NCBI RefSeq assembly: GCF_014133895.1
Contig: NC_050728.1
Location: 682,001 to 746,000, forward strand
Length of the DNA stretch: 64,000 nucleotides
Source of the DNA: Torulaspora globosa
Taxonomy: Eukaryota > Ascomycota > Saccharomycetes > Saccharomycetales > Saccharomycetaceae
Direction: 5' to 3'
Shown here: one piece after another, positions 27,372-36,402 of the stretch
How positions within the stretch are numbered: position 1 is the first letter of the stretch
Layout: each line of letters begins with the position of its first letter
Position numbers and translations under genes: made by a program
Notes under the pieces: model-generated
Told to the model about the DNA's origin: nothing
Database searches by the model: none
What the model saw: only the letters and a program-made list of their open reading frames with translations

Positions 27372-29239
27372 CATCCCTGCAGTGGACTACTCCCACATCG
27401 CTCACACTGGTGAGTAGCCTGTCGAGCAACTTCCCTTTTCCTGCCGCTGAGCCTTTTTGGATTTAGATCTATGGGCTTGAAGACCCTGTTGCAAAGACCG
27501 TTACTGCAACGCATATGAGTGCGCGAATAAGAGTCCCGACAATTCCCGCATAACCTGTCAAAAACATCCCCCAACCAGGGAACCTTGAACCACTTTTTTG
27601 CCGTTTCTGTATGGCATGATAGGCAACGCCTCTTAAAATACGGTCTTGATTCAAGTCCCTCCGTAATCAATTCGGCAGTGCCACATACAATCTGGTCATC
27701 CGTGACAAAAGTTCGGTTGGAGGTATCCGACAATACCAGTCCTATGACAGGACTTTTACAACTTTGGATAATATTAAATCTTAACTTGCCAAAATTGAAT
27801 GTGCCATCTTCTTGTTCTTCCGGATCATCTTCCGGATCATCTTCAAAGCTTTCCATTATACCTGATAAATCGTCATTGTCCTCAGGATCAGGATCATTTT
27901 CATTTTCCTCCGATTGGTAATCGGAATCAAATTCTTCAAAATCTCTGTTCCTGATGTACACCAATTTCGGGTTTCGCTTCCTTTCACAGGAGCATCTGTT
28001 CAGCATCGACCTGAGGGTTTCATGATTAGTCCCACCATATAACTCGCAAACCCAGTGATCACGATGGTTTACTCCACTGCGCTCATCAAAGTTAGCGCGA
28101 CGGAAATTGGTGGAGACAGTCAAACCAAGAGAACGACCTATGAAGTTTATAGCGTCTCTAATAGGCAGGTAGACAGTCTTAATTACCACATGAATACACC
28201 CGTTTTGGATATTGCAATATCCATCAGAATCTATTAGCCCTGCGAGAAAAGCTTCGCGCACCGCTATTTGCTCTGTTCGCATGAATAGTGGAACGTTCTT
28301 CGGACCGTTTCTTCTGCCATTTCCGTAGAATTTTAACTCTTCCAGCACCTTAACTAGCGGGTTGTCTTTGTTCAAATTACGTACCGCGCCATTATAGGTC
28401 TGAAGGAATCCACTTGCTGAAAAGCCCTTCCCAAGCTCGATTCTGAGAGTCATACCCCACACTTTTGCATTCTCGCGAAGTCTGGTGTTGACATCGTCAT
28501 CTCGAGAGTGCAAAGCGAAGATTGCTCCCGTTCTGGAACCATCACCAATCCAGAACCCTAACAACCATGCCATGGCTTCAAGCTGCCCTGCAGTAATGTT
28601 CCTTTCGAAAGATTGTTCCAACCATGGCCCCAATACTGGTATCTCTATCGATATTGGTTGTAAAATCATCCTAGTAGCAGCCCGAATTTTTTTGTTAACG
28701 TACTCTTCCAAGTCGCCAGCCTCACATTGCCAAGTGAAACATCTTCCCTCGTTCCGCAAGACCATTGGCTTTACGTAGTCTCTAATCTCCGGCGCCTCGG
28801 TTGTCAGAGGGAATCGTCTCGTTTTTTCCTTGATGATCTTGATAATTCGACCATCCTTTGTTTGACAATCAGCCAGCTGAGACACAGAAACTACCCTAAC
28901 TCCACGCCCATTGTTATATATCTTGATCCCCTGTCTCGTGCTCAAAATCAGTTTTTGTCTCTTGGAGCATGTCATTTCGACTATGCCCCAAGGTTTCTCC
29001 ACCGAGGGATCTTTCAGGTGTGCGCGGTGCCTGGTGTTTTGTCTAATTGTGACCAAATCATGGTCACCTTTTAACACAGCCTCCACTTTTGCCGCACCTC
29101 CCTCCGATGTAAGCACTTCATCGCCAACTTTGATGGTTTCAATTGGCACGGTCTTCCAGTTGGCTAGGAAAACCTTTGTACCTGGTGCCAAACCACCAAT
29201 GAATTCTGGATCGCCGTTCATTAGTCTGCATTGCTTCAT
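27371..29239 (-). CDS. WHO: WHO/HO-like homing endonuclease, non-splicing intein derivative
   Basis: The 622-residue protein resembles the VMA1 intein (VDE) and HO. A Hint-like region starts near residue 14 (GGLAPGTKVFLANW, RQNTRHRAHLKDP). The endonuclease domain carries two LAGLIDADG helices, LLGFWIGDGSR near residue 231 and FLAGLIDSDGY near 335. An acidic insert lies at about 445-480, and a HO-like cysteine-rich domain begins near 533 (CLSCHTE, CGNCRDS, CERCG). The first Hint residue aligns with Gly rather than Cys, and the C-terminal HN is replaced by CG, so protein splicing is not expected. HO is 586 residues. The end (CERCGSSPLQG) is shorter than the HO tail and abuts an inverted WHO fragment, so it may be truncated. 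A TATAAAAG lies about 40 bp upstream. Confidence 0.93.
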   Translation of the reverse strand: MKQCRLMNGDPEFIGGLAPGTKVFLANWKTVPIETIKVGDEVLTSEGGAAKVEAVLKGDHDLVTIRQNTRHRAHLKDPSVEKPWGIVEMTCSKRQKLILSTRQGIKIYNNGRGVRVVSVSQLADCQTKDGRIIKIIKEKTRRFPLTTEAPEIRDYVKPMVLRNEGRCFTWQCEAGDLEEYVNKKIRAATRMILQPISIEIPVLGPWLEQSFERNITAGQLEAMAWLLGFWIGDGSRTGAIFALHSRDDDVNTRLRENAKVWGMTLRIELGKGFSASGFLQTYNGAVRNLNKDNPLVKVLEELKFYGNGRRNGPKNVPLFMRTEQIAVREAFLAGLIDSDGYCNIQNGCIHVVIKTVYLPIRDAINFIGRSLGLTVSTNFRRANFDERSGVNHRDHWVCELYGGTNHETLRSMLNRCSCERKRNPKLVYIRNRDFEEFDSDYQSEENENDPDPEDNDDLSGIMESFEDDPEDDPEEQEDGTFNFGKLRFNIIQSCKSPVIGLVLSDTSNRTFVTDDQIVCGTAELITEGLESRPYFKRRCLSCHTETAKKWFKVPWLGDVFDRLCGNCRDSYSRTHMRCSNGLCNRVFKPIDLNPKRLSGRKREVARQATHQCERCGSSPLQG

Positions 29240-29897
29240 TTAACCATGACTGGTCGAATGAGACGAAATCAGTCGCTCTTTTATACACCACTGGGATGGT
29301 GCAATGTATTGGTACATTGTTTCAAAATCAAACAGAGCCTCAAGATCGTGAGAAGCAGATTACCAGGGCATTTTGCCCTGTCACTATTTCTGTTATTCTA
29401 AGTTGTCGATAATGATGAAACATCCGACATCTCTCACTTTGATGGAAGAACCGAGAGAGCGAAATGAGCCTCGATCGTTTTGCAACATCTGATGGGAAGC
29501 GACCTATCACTGTGCTCGCCAAGGCGTTTGGGTTTCATCGTTTTATTATTGCCCAACATCAGGACCTGCCGGCAAAGCTCACCGAGATCTGCTGTTCACA
29601 GGAATCATCATAATGAGCACCTCGTATCTGATCCTCTTACCCGGGGGCCCACCGACCTCTGACGGGGCCAACGGCGACGACCAGAACATCGTCGATTGAC
29701 CAGGCCTGCTGGCCAGATTGCTGCAGGCTTAATAAGCTGCGGGCCTGTTACCCGCAGCTCTTGCTAGGGTTGGTTGCAGGCCCTTGAGGGTGTATATATA
29801 GGGATTGGCGAGGTACCGTGGAGGTTATTTGCTCAGTGATTGTGCTCTTTGGTGCAGGGATTTGAGTGAAGACGAGTGGATTTGAGTCAGATTAGAG
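29240..29897. promoter_or_regulatory. Divergent WHO/SOD1 intergenic region
   Basis: The WHO side has TATAAAAG on the minus strand at 29278-29285. The SOD1 side has TATATATA at 29793-29800, a perfect 9-bp stem hairpin at 29735-29759 and a GC-rich stretch near 29640-29760. No gene is seen between. Confidence 0.5.
29735..29759 (+). repeat. Perfect inverted repeat AGCTGCGGG-N7-CCCGCAGCT
   Basis: Two perfect 9-bp arms flank a 7-base loop about 140 bp before the SOD1 start and 35 bp before its TATA box. It could be an operator for a dimeric regulator. It is too far upstream of the TATA box to be in the mRNA if that box is used. Confidence 0.7.
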
Positions 29898-30362
29898 ATG
29901 GTTAAGGCAGTTGCATTGTTGAGAGGAGACGTTGGTGTCTCCGGAACGGTTTACTTTGAGCAAAAGAGCGAGAGTGAGCCCACTACGATTAGCTGGGAGA
30001 TTGCTGGTAACGATGCGGACGCACTACGTGGGTTCCACATCCACGAGTTTGGTGACAACACCAACGGTTGCACTTCGGCTGGCCCCCACTTCAACCCGTT
30101 CGGCAAGAACCACGGGGCTCAGGAGGCTGAGGAGAGACACGTTGGTGACCTGGGCAACGTGATGACCGACAGCAAGGGTGTTGCCAGGGGTGCCAAACAG
30201 GACTCGCTGATCAAGCTGTTTGGTCCTACGTCTGTTCTTGGCAGAACGATTATTATCCACGCCGGCCAAGACGACTTGGGCAAGGGAGGCGTCGAGGAGT
30301 CCCTGAAGACCGGCAACGCCGGCGGCAGAGCCGCGTGCGGTGTGATCGGTATCGCTAAATAG
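29898..30362 (+). CDS. SOD1: Cytosolic Cu/Zn superoxide dismutase
   Basis: Sod1 converts superoxide to oxygen and hydrogen peroxide. The protein is 154 residues, the usual size. Metal ligands are present: [35 protein letters not shown] and [11 protein letters not shown]. The disulfide cysteines (in NGC and near the C-terminal GRAACGVIG) and the active-site arginine (NAGGRAACG) are in place. It converges on URA7 with a gap of about 50 bp. SOD1 (YJR104C) lies beside URA8 (YJR103W) in S. cerevisiae, so this pairing is ancestral. Confidence 0.98.
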   Translation: MVKAVALLRGDVGVSGTVYFEQKSESEPTTISWEIAGNDADALRGFHIHEFGDNTNGCTSAGPHFNPFGKNHGAQEAEERHVGDLGNVMTDSKGVARGAKQDSLIKLFGPTSVLGRTIIIHAGQDDLGKGGVEESLKTGNAGGRAACGVIGIAK

Positions 30363-30413
30363 GGCGTTTTCGATATAGTGCAATTACTACTACTATACAT
30401 ATTCTAAGCTTGG

Positions 30414-32144
30414 CTAGAAGTCGGCTTTGCCGTGGAACTCGTACTCGCCCTTGAGCACGGGGTTCATGATGCCCGCAGAGGCGGCGATGAGGCCGACAAA
30501 GGGCTTTGATGGGTCCAGGACCTTGGAGGTGTACTCTGGGTGGTACTGGGTGGCGACGAAATAGTCGTGGTTCTTGAGCTCGAGGATCTCGCAGCGGTCG
30601 CCGGTCTCGTCTTTGCCCACAAAGATCAGACCGTGCTTCTCCAGCTCGGCGACGAATTTCGGGTTGATCTCGTAGCGGTGGCGGTGTCTCTCGAGGATGG
30701 ACGGCTGGTCGCCGTACAGCTTCTTGATCTTGCTCCATTGGGTGTCCTCCTGGAAGTAGGTGGGTCTCAGACCCAGTCTCATGGTACCTCCCATGTGCTC
30801 CTTGTCGATCTCAGGCATGTAGACGACGACCTGGTCGGCCTCGTCGAGGTCTGGGAAGAACTCGCCGCTCTGGGCGTTCTTGACACCCATAACGTTCCTG
30901 GCAAACTCGATGGCTGCGATTTGCAAACCGAGACAGATACCCAAGTATGGCACGTTGCTTTCCCGCGCCCATTTGGCCGCCAGGATCATACCTTCGGTGC
31001 CTCTTGCTCCAAAACCGCCTGGGACAAGGATACCGTCTGCGCTGCTGACTTTGTTCCACGCCTCGTGGAACTTGGCCTTGTCGGTCTCCTGCGACTCAGG
31101 CTCCAAGTCGCTGGCCTCGACCCATAGGATTTGCAGCTGGGTGCGGCACTTCATCGAGGAGTGCTCCAGCGCCTTGATCACGGAAAGGTACGAATCCTTC
31201 AAATTGGTGTATTTGCCAACCAATGCGATCTTGACGAGCCTGTCAGACGCCTCAAAGTTCTCTGTCATTGACCTCCACTTCTCCAATAGTTGGTCACCTC
31301 TTTGCTTGTCTTCGGGGGCTAACTGAATGTCACTCAGCTGCAACCTCTTGTGCAGATAGTCCATCATCTTTTGCTCCAGCAGCAACAGAGGAATGTGGTA
31401 CGTGGACTTCACATCGTAAACGTTAACCACTTGCTCGGGCCCCACATGGCAGAACATAGCGATCTTATTGATGGTAGGCTCATCAAGCGCCTCGGTACAC
31501 CTACACGCGATCATATCAGGAGTCAGCCCCAACGACCTCAGATCCTTGATCGCTGCCTGCGTCGGCTTAGTCTTCTGCTCGCCATGGATCACAGGCACCA
31601 AAGAAACATGGATCAACGCAAAATTCTCCTTACCGACTCTGAACTGGAACTGTCTCAGAGCCTCCACGAACGGAGCGCTCTCGATGTCACCAACCGTACC
31701 ACCCAACTCGATGATACAGATGTCGGGCTCCAGCCCAGTATCATCCACCGGTATACGCGACACTCGTTCGATCCACTCCTGGATCGCGTTGGTCAAGTGA
31801 GGAACGATCTGAACCGTCTTACCCAAATAGTCACCCTTCCTCTCCTTCGAGATGACATGCGAATAGATTTTACCCGTAGTGATGTTGTGATCCTTCGTCA
31901 AAGTAACTTTCAAATAACGTTCGTAGTTCCCCAGATCCAGATCTGTCTCGCCACCATCGTCAAGCACAAAACACTCTCCATGCTCCAATGGTGACATAGT
32001 GCCGGCGTCGATATTCATATATGGGTCGATCTTAATCGACGTCACTTTCAAACCCAGAGTCTTGAAAAGCATACCAGTAGAAGAGGCAAGAACGCCCTTA
32101 CCGATACCAGAAATGACACCACCAGAGACAACAACGTATTTCAT
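30414..32144 (-). CDS. URA7: CTP synthase
   Basis: CTP synthase aminates UTP with glutamine nitrogen. The 576-residue product (579 for S. cerevisiae Ura7) has the amidoligase domain in the first 270 residues (MKYVVVSGGVISGIGKGV, IDPYMNIDAGTMSPLEHGE, RQFQFRVGKENFALIHVSLV). A class I glutaminase domain lies at about 300-560, with the nucleophile cysteine in YLGICLGLQ near residue 401 and the His/Glu pair in TQYHPEYTS. One gene here corresponds to both URA7 and URA8 in S. cerevisiae. The start at 32144 gives the conserved MKYVVV. Two PAC boxes and an RRPE-like box lie about 200-250 bp upstream. Confidence 0.97.
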   Translation of the reverse strand: MKYVVVSGGVISGIGKGVLASSTGMLFKTLGLKVTSIKIDPYMNIDAGTMSPLEHGECFVLDDGGETDLDLGNYERYLKVTLTKDHNITTGKIYSHVISKERKGDYLGKTVQIVPHLTNAIQEWIERVSRIPVDDTGLEPDICIIELGGTVGDIESAPFVEALRQFQFRVGKENFALIHVSLVPVIHGEQKTKPTQAAIKDLRSLGLTPDMIACRCTEALDEPTINKIAMFCHVGPEQVVNVYDVKSTYHIPLLLLEQKMMDYLHKRLQLSDIQLAPEDKQRGDQLLEKWRSMTENFEASDRLVKIALVGKYTNLKDSYLSVIKALEHSSMKCRTQLQILWVEASDLEPESQETDKAKFHEAWNKVSSADGILVPGGFGARGTEGMILAAKWARESNVPYLGICLGLQIAAIEFARNVMGVKNAQSGEFFPDLDEADQVVVYMPEIDKEHMGGTMRLGLRPTYFQEDTQWSKIKKLYGDQPSILERHRHRYEINPKFVAELEKHGLIFVGKDETGDRCEILELKNHDYFVATQYHPEYTSKVLDPSKPFVGLIAASAGIMNPVLKGEYEFHGKADF

Positions 32145-32548
32145 CTTCAAAAATCTATCCCTTCCGTCTTGATAACAACCGAATCGAAGTTATTCAATTC
32201 TACTGGTAAGCAAACAAGCTAAATAGACATAGAATAAGAAAGGCTGGGGGTGAATTAAGATCAAGAACAAAATAATGACTAAAAGCAGTTATCTACAAAA
32301 GTTAAAGATTTCAACATCTGTAATATGACTATTCGATAATGCGATGAGATGCGATGAGCTTCAAAATTTCAATTTCTGGTGAAAAAATTTTCTTAGCGAA
32401 AAAGAAAGCAAAGTCGAGGGTTCAATTCCGCAAGAAGCTGGCTGCTCTGATGATATATAAATGGCTTGGAATGCAAGTTTCAGCGGTTTTCTTGAGCATT
32501 TAAGACGTGTTGGACTTGCCATTCGTCGCGGTGGATGCAGTGAGTAAC
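32145..32548. promoter_or_regulatory. URA7 upstream region with PAC and RRPE-like boxes
   Basis: GCGATGAGAT (32341-32350) and GCGATGAGCT (32351-32360) are adjacent PAC motifs, followed by TGAAAAAATTTTC (32380-32392), an RRPE-like motif with one extra A. In S. cerevisiae this pair, bound by Dot6/Tod6 and Stb3, marks ribosome-biogenesis and nucleotide-supply genes. Both MCM16 (3' end) and URA7 (5' end) border the spacer, so URA7 is the likely target. Confidence 0.7.
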
Positions 32549-33133
32549 CTAGCTCAAAGGATCGTAGCCTCCGTGTACCTTGAGGGCCACCAGCAGTTCT
32601 TGTATCTGTTCGTTCTGATCGATGATGGCTTGCTGCTTCTCCTTCTCGCGAGGCGTGTGAGCAACAGGAGTTGAATCTGGAAGAGCGCCAGCGGCAAGGC
32701 TGGCTTGCTTCTGTTTGTGTATCTTATCGCTGACCTCGGTCATCTTCGCTATGAGATCAAAGTAGCGTGTTCGTTCATCTAGAAGGTCTTGGTTCGCCTT
32801 TTCCTCCTTCTCGAGGAGCTCCTTGACTGTGTAGTCCAGCTCGTAGTTCTCCTGCATCAGGTTCGCTAGCCTCGAAGCCAGTATGTCTTCGGTGGTCCTG
32901 ACATCACTGTCTTCGCTGTGCTGCAGTTTGGACATGCGCTGTATGGCTGTGAGAATCGCTGCACTCTTCTCCAAGCTCAATTGGAGTTGTCTTCGGATGG
33001 CAATGCTACTCTCAGCCTCTCGATCTTTAAGGTTTCCATGGCCCAGCTGCAGCAGAAAAAGCTTATCCAGCGCTGATAAGAGCTCGTCATGTAACTGAAC
33101 GTGCTCTCGTTCTAGTTCCAGGACCCTTTCCAT
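32549..33133 (-). CDS. MCM16: Kinetochore CCAN subunit (CENP-H)
   Basis: Mcm16 is the yeast CENP-H, part of the Ctf3-Mcm16-Mcm22 module of the inner kinetochore. The 194 residues (181 in S. cerevisiae) are almost all helical coiled coil. Matching blocks to S. cerevisiae Mcm16 are seen at both ends: VLELEREHVQLHDELLSALD and RRQLQLSLEKSAAIL early, and NEQIQELLVALKVHGGYDPL at the C-terminus. The middle is diverged. It is divergent from VPS25 with a gap of about 115 bp. YPR046W belongs to the sister of the YJR track, which fits the interleaved gene order. Confidence 0.92.
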   Translation of the reverse strand: MERVLELEREHVQLHDELLSALDKLFLLQLGHGNLKDREAESSIAIRRQLQLSLEKSAAILTAIQRMSKLQHSEDSDVRTTEDILASRLANLMQENYELDYTVKELLEKEEKANQDLLDERTRYFDLIAKMTEVSDKIHKQKQASLAAGALPDSTPVAHTPREKEKQQAIIDQNEQIQELLVALKVHGGYDPLS

Positions 33134-33248
33134 GTCTCAACGATTGGTATGTCTAAAGGGCTAGGTAAAGAAGAAGCGATTCGCTCCATAACAGCCTTGA
33201 AAGTTAAACAACATGACAAGATTGGCTTGAAAAAGCATCCTTCCTGCC

Positions 33249-33815
33249 ATGTCAAATCAATCTGAGCTGCCTCCGATTTATTCGTTCCCACCTTTGTACA
33301 CTAGACAGCCTAACGGACTCATAAGAAGGCAGCAGATAAATTCATGGATTGAGATAATCTTACAATACTGCATATCGCAGAAATGCTGGCGTATGACCGC
33401 CGAGGGCATGCCAGTGGGCGAACCTGATGTAACCAAGCAGAGCATTTTCAACAATAGCAGCATTCAAAGGGTGGTGCCGCAGGTCTTCGTGGATGAGATC
33501 TGGTCCCAGATGTGCGAAGAAGGAAAGGCTCTTGGTGTGCAAGATGGAAAGAGGGATTCGTCTCAGTTTTACATTCTATGGAGAAACCTGGATTCTTGGG
33601 CGTCTTTGATACTGCAGTGGTTTGAGAGTTCCGGCAGCTTGAATCAAGTAATCACCATATATGAACTGTCACAAGGGGACGGAACCGCTGACTGGGAGTT
33701 TCACGGTATGCCAGAAGCACTTGTTGCACACTGTTTGAAGCCTCTATGCCAAAGAAACAGGGCTACACTGATAAAGGATGAGAGGGGGATTGCAGTGGCG
33801 ACCAAAGTGGTATGA
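33249..33815 (+). CDS. VPS25: ESCRT-II subunit
   Basis: Vps25 is the ESCRT-II subunit that recruits ESCRT-III (Vps20) to endosomes during multivesicular-body sorting. The 188 residues (202 in S. cerevisiae) form two winged-helix domains. The N-terminal domain has the PPXY-like motif that binds Vps22/Vps36 (YSFPPLYTRQPNGLIRRQQI). The second contains VFVDEIWSQMCEEGKALG, WASLILQWFESSGSLNQVIT and KPLCQRNRATLIKDE. The gene is in the place of YJR102C next to RSM26 (YJR101W). Confidence 0.96.
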   Translation: MSNQSELPPIYSFPPLYTRQPNGLIRRQQINSWIEIILQYCISQKCWRMTAEGMPVGEPDVTKQSIFNNSSIQRVVPQVFVDEIWSQMCEEGKALGVQDGKRDSSQFYILWRNLDSWASLILQWFESSGSLNQVITIYELSQGDGTADWEFHGMPEALVAHCLKPLCQRNRATLIKDERGIAVATKVV

Positions 33816-33871
33816 AAGCAAGGCGGTACTTTGTACAGACGTATATATACAAGTTTACGAGCTCCTGGAAC

Positions 33872-34645
33872 CTACAACGAGTCGGAATAAAGTCTACTAT
33901 TCACGACACCCCAGTTCAGGTTATTGAGAACATTCTCGACGAATTTGGATCGATTCTGAATGCCGTAATCATGTAGATAGGCTTGGTCCCAAAGACTAAC
34001 ACATATTAGCGGCATCGTCCAGTCCTGCGCCTTTTTTCCGCCGTTTTCCTTAACTAATTTGCGAATCTCCTCGAGTTGGGCGAACTCTTCCAACGTTAGG
34101 GCGCTGTTCACATCGAAGAGCTGGTTTCTTGGGAAATAGTACGGCGTACCATTGTTCTGTATTGTGAGAATGTGCAGTTCCTTGTCGCCATTCTCCACCA
34201 GGAAGAGCCATCCTTGCCCCAGAACATCCTGTTCTGCTCTGTTTATCATCTCTTTCTTCAAGGTTTCCCAGTCGCACCCAAAAGAATCCTCAACACATGC
34301 CAAGAACAGACGTGAGGGCTGATTGGATGCAGAGTTTATCGTAGGGGTGATATTTTCCACGAATAAGTGGTTATTATGTGCGGCCGATGCGAGATTGAAG
34401 ATATGGCTTTGAGATGCTTTCTTTGCTGTATTCAGTATGAGATGGAAAGGAAGATATGACTCCAAACTGGTTCCGGCGGTGGCAAGCGTGAGCTTATCAC
34501 AAAGGTACTTCTGCTGTTGGTCCCACAAAACCTTAAAACCTCCTGCACTTAGTACATTTGGTATACCTTGTCGACTCAATTGGACCGCCTGGGGTATCTT
34601 TGGGACTGTATGGATACCTCTTCTAATCACAGCGTTGCGAAGCAT
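33872..34645 (-). CDS. RSM26: Mitochondrial small-subunit ribosomal protein mS42 (SOD-like)
   Basis: Rsm26 is a mitochondrial ribosomal protein that derives from Fe/Mn superoxide dismutase. The 257 residues (266 in S. cerevisiae) begin with a presequence-like stretch ([20 protein letters not shown]). SOD-like blocks follow ([60 protein letters not shown]). Some metal-ligand positions remain, but the protein is expected to act structurally. It converges on VPS25, as YJR102C-YJR101W. Confidence 0.94.
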   Translation of the reverse strand: MLRNAVIRRGIHTVPKIPQAVQLSRQGIPNVLSAGGFKVLWDQQQKYLCDKLTLATAGTSLESYLPFHLILNTAKKASQSHIFNLASAAHNNHLFVENITPTINSASNQPSRLFLACVEDSFGCDWETLKKEMINRAEQDVLGQGWLFLVENGDKELHILTIQNNGTPYYFPRNQLFDVNSALTLEEFAQLEEIRKLVKENGGKKAQDWTMPLICVSLWDQAYLHDYGIQNRSKFVENVLNNLNWGVVNSRLYSDSL

Positions 34646-34767
34646 ATTGGATCGCCCGGTTCAGAAGCTGGAGAGGCCTCAATCACTACCACTGGTTGAC
34701 TGATCAATTTCTTTGATTCCAACCACTATGAAATTTTCAAGAGACAAGTGAAAAAAAAGAAAAAATT

Positions 34768-34772
34768 AAAAA
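34768..34772 (-). terminator. Pol III terminator of tRNA-Leu
   Basis: Reading the minus strand, the tRNA 3' end is followed within four bases by a run of five T, then further runs of six and eight T. This is a typical RNA polymerase III stop. Confidence 0.8.
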
Positions 34773-34776
34773 TTAA

Positions 34777-34875
34777 TGAGAGCTAAGGGATTCGAACCCT
34801 TGCATCCGTAGATATCAGAGAATTTAAGTTGTTGCAACCTAAATCTGACGCCTTAAACCACTCGGCCAAACTCCC
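34777..34875 (-). tRNA. tL(UAG): tRNA-Leu(UAG) with a 17-nt intron
   Basis: The minus strand matches S. cerevisiae tRNA-Leu(UAG) nearly base for base. It has the acceptor strand GGGAGTT, D arm GGCCGAGTGGTTTAAGGC, anticodon stem TCAGA/TCTGA, a long variable arm and GGTTCGAATCC T arm. The mature RNA is 82 nt. The anticodon loop TTTAGG is broken after the base 3' of the anticodon by a 17-nt intron (34821-34837), followed by C and the 3' stem. In S. cerevisiae this tRNA reads all CUN codons and is the tRNA that slips on CUU at Ty1-type +1 frameshift sites, which matters for two genes in this window. Confidence 0.95.
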
Positions 34876-35146
34876 ACAGAAATTCGTTGTCGAGTAAGAA
34901 GAAGCACTCTGCCATACGAGAAAATGACCCCCTTACCATAGCCACTGTTACTCCGAATCACTGGCATCGCCTCTTATGACGATGTGATATTTGGATACTA
35001 ATCTATCATCAAACGCTTTATCGGAAATTTGCAAATCAACGTAAGCCATGTCTTAAAGGATCTGAGTTTACTAGTTAGGGATTAGTGAGGAGGAAAAAGC
35101 AGTGTGTGGAACCCTGCATGATCAATAGTAAACGAATTCAAGTGAG

Positions 35147-36151
35147 ATGTTCCGTCCAATGATCCTGCGAAAGCTGTACTCTAGTACATCTGGGATCATC
35201 AGGAATGGCCCTTTCAGAAGATTAGGACCAAGTAAAAATAGTGCTCCACAGGTGATACGGGCTGAAAAGCTATTCGACGACCGGATTGAGACAACTTTCA
35301 TCCAGCCACACCATCCGGTGGCAACGACCATATTGAATGAGCCAACCATCGTTATCGAGCGTCAACTAGAGATGATGAATGTGTTCCTTGGATACGAACA
35401 AGCAAACAAATATGCAATCATGGATGTGATGGGCAACAGAATAGGCTACATGCAAGAGAGGGACTTTTCGATTGGCAAGGCAATTTTACGACAAATATAC
35501 AAATTGCATAGACCGTTCACGGTAGATGTCTTTGACAATTGGGGTAACGTCATTTTAACCATAAGGAGGCCTTTCTCCTGGATAAATTCGCACATCAAAG
35601 CATTTCTGCCACCTCCAATGATCATTGAACGAGAACATTTGAGCGAATCGAACGCGTCCGGACGCCAGGTGCACAGTTCTTCATTTGGAAATGTTCCCAG
35701 GCCTCAGTTCATTAATAAAGCCCATGAAGATGGCATTCTTGTTGGTGAGTCAATCCAAAATTGGCATCTCTGGAGACGTCGTTATGAGCTGTTCCAGAGA
35801 GACGCAGATTCCGAATCCTCCTTCTCTCAGTACGGTCAGATCGATGCTCCATTTTTGTCATTTGAGTTCCCAGTAATGGACCAGGAAGCCAAAATCATCG
35901 CAGGAGTAGACAGGAACTGGGTTGGCTTAGGCAGAGAGCTCTTCACGGATACCGGTGTCTATATAGTGAGGTTTGACTCCAGACGAAGCTTCGAGAACGT
36001 CTATCCACCGGAACTGATCAGTAGTTCCGTACTGAATCTCGACCAGAGGGCTGTTCTGCTGGCAAATGCCGTCTCTATCGATTACGACTATTTTTCAAGG
36101 CATTCGAGACACAACGGAGGGCTCTTATCGTTCGGAAGTTACGATGAGTAA
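35147..36151 (+). CDS. AIM25: Mitochondrial scramblase-family protein
   Basis: Aim25 belongs to the phospholipid scramblase family. In S. cerevisiae it is mitochondrial and affects mitochondrial inheritance. The 334 residues (327 in S. cerevisiae) start with a basic, serine-rich presequence (MFRPMILRKLYSSTSGIIRN). The scramblase domain runs from about residue 75 (QLEMMNVFLGYEQANKYAIM, MGNRIGYMQERDFSIGKAIL, RPFTVDVFDNWGNVILTIRR) to the C-terminal membrane-proximal part (SSVLNLDQRAVLLANAVSID). The place matches YJR100C, next to RSM26, with the tRNA gene between them. Confidence 0.93.
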   Translation: MFRPMILRKLYSSTSGIIRNGPFRRLGPSKNSAPQVIRAEKLFDDRIETTFIQPHHPVATTILNEPTIVIERQLEMMNVFLGYEQANKYAIMDVMGNRIGYMQERDFSIGKAILRQIYKLHRPFTVDVFDNWGNVILTIRRPFSWINSHIKAFLPPPMIIEREHLSESNASGRQVHSSSFGNVPRPQFINKAHEDGILVGESIQNWHLWRRRYELFQRDADSESSFSQYGQIDAPFLSFEFPVMDQEAKIIAGVDRNWVGLGRELFTDTGVYIVRFDSRRSFENVYPPELISSSVLNLDQRAVLLANAVSIDYDYFSRHSRHNGGLLSFGSYDE

Positions 36152-36402
36152 AACGCGACCGGGATACACAGCCGCTAGACCCACAACGTACTTCCAGAGA
36201 CATTAAAAGACAGGCTCTAGACCTCTTTTATAGGCTATTCCTTGTATTTTACAGGTTCAATGAGTATCTATCTTAGTCACCTGATCTATGATCTGCTAGG
36301 ATATCGCCAAGAGAATTCTTCAGAAAGCTGTAGTTAGACTACAAACTGTTGGTGAAAGTTGTTAGCTGAGCACTTGGAATTGGTTTCCGATCAACCAACG
36401 AG

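Noticed and set aside
27371..29239. The WHO gene as an intein or as HO itself
   Set aside because: It is free-standing, lacks the splice-site Cys and HN residues and is joined to an FBA1 end. It resembles the WHO family more than HO or an inserted intein.
35924..35931. Another CTTAGGC, in AIM25
   Set aside because: It reads GGC TTA GGC in the gene's frame, and AIM25 is uninterrupted, so it is not a frameshift site.
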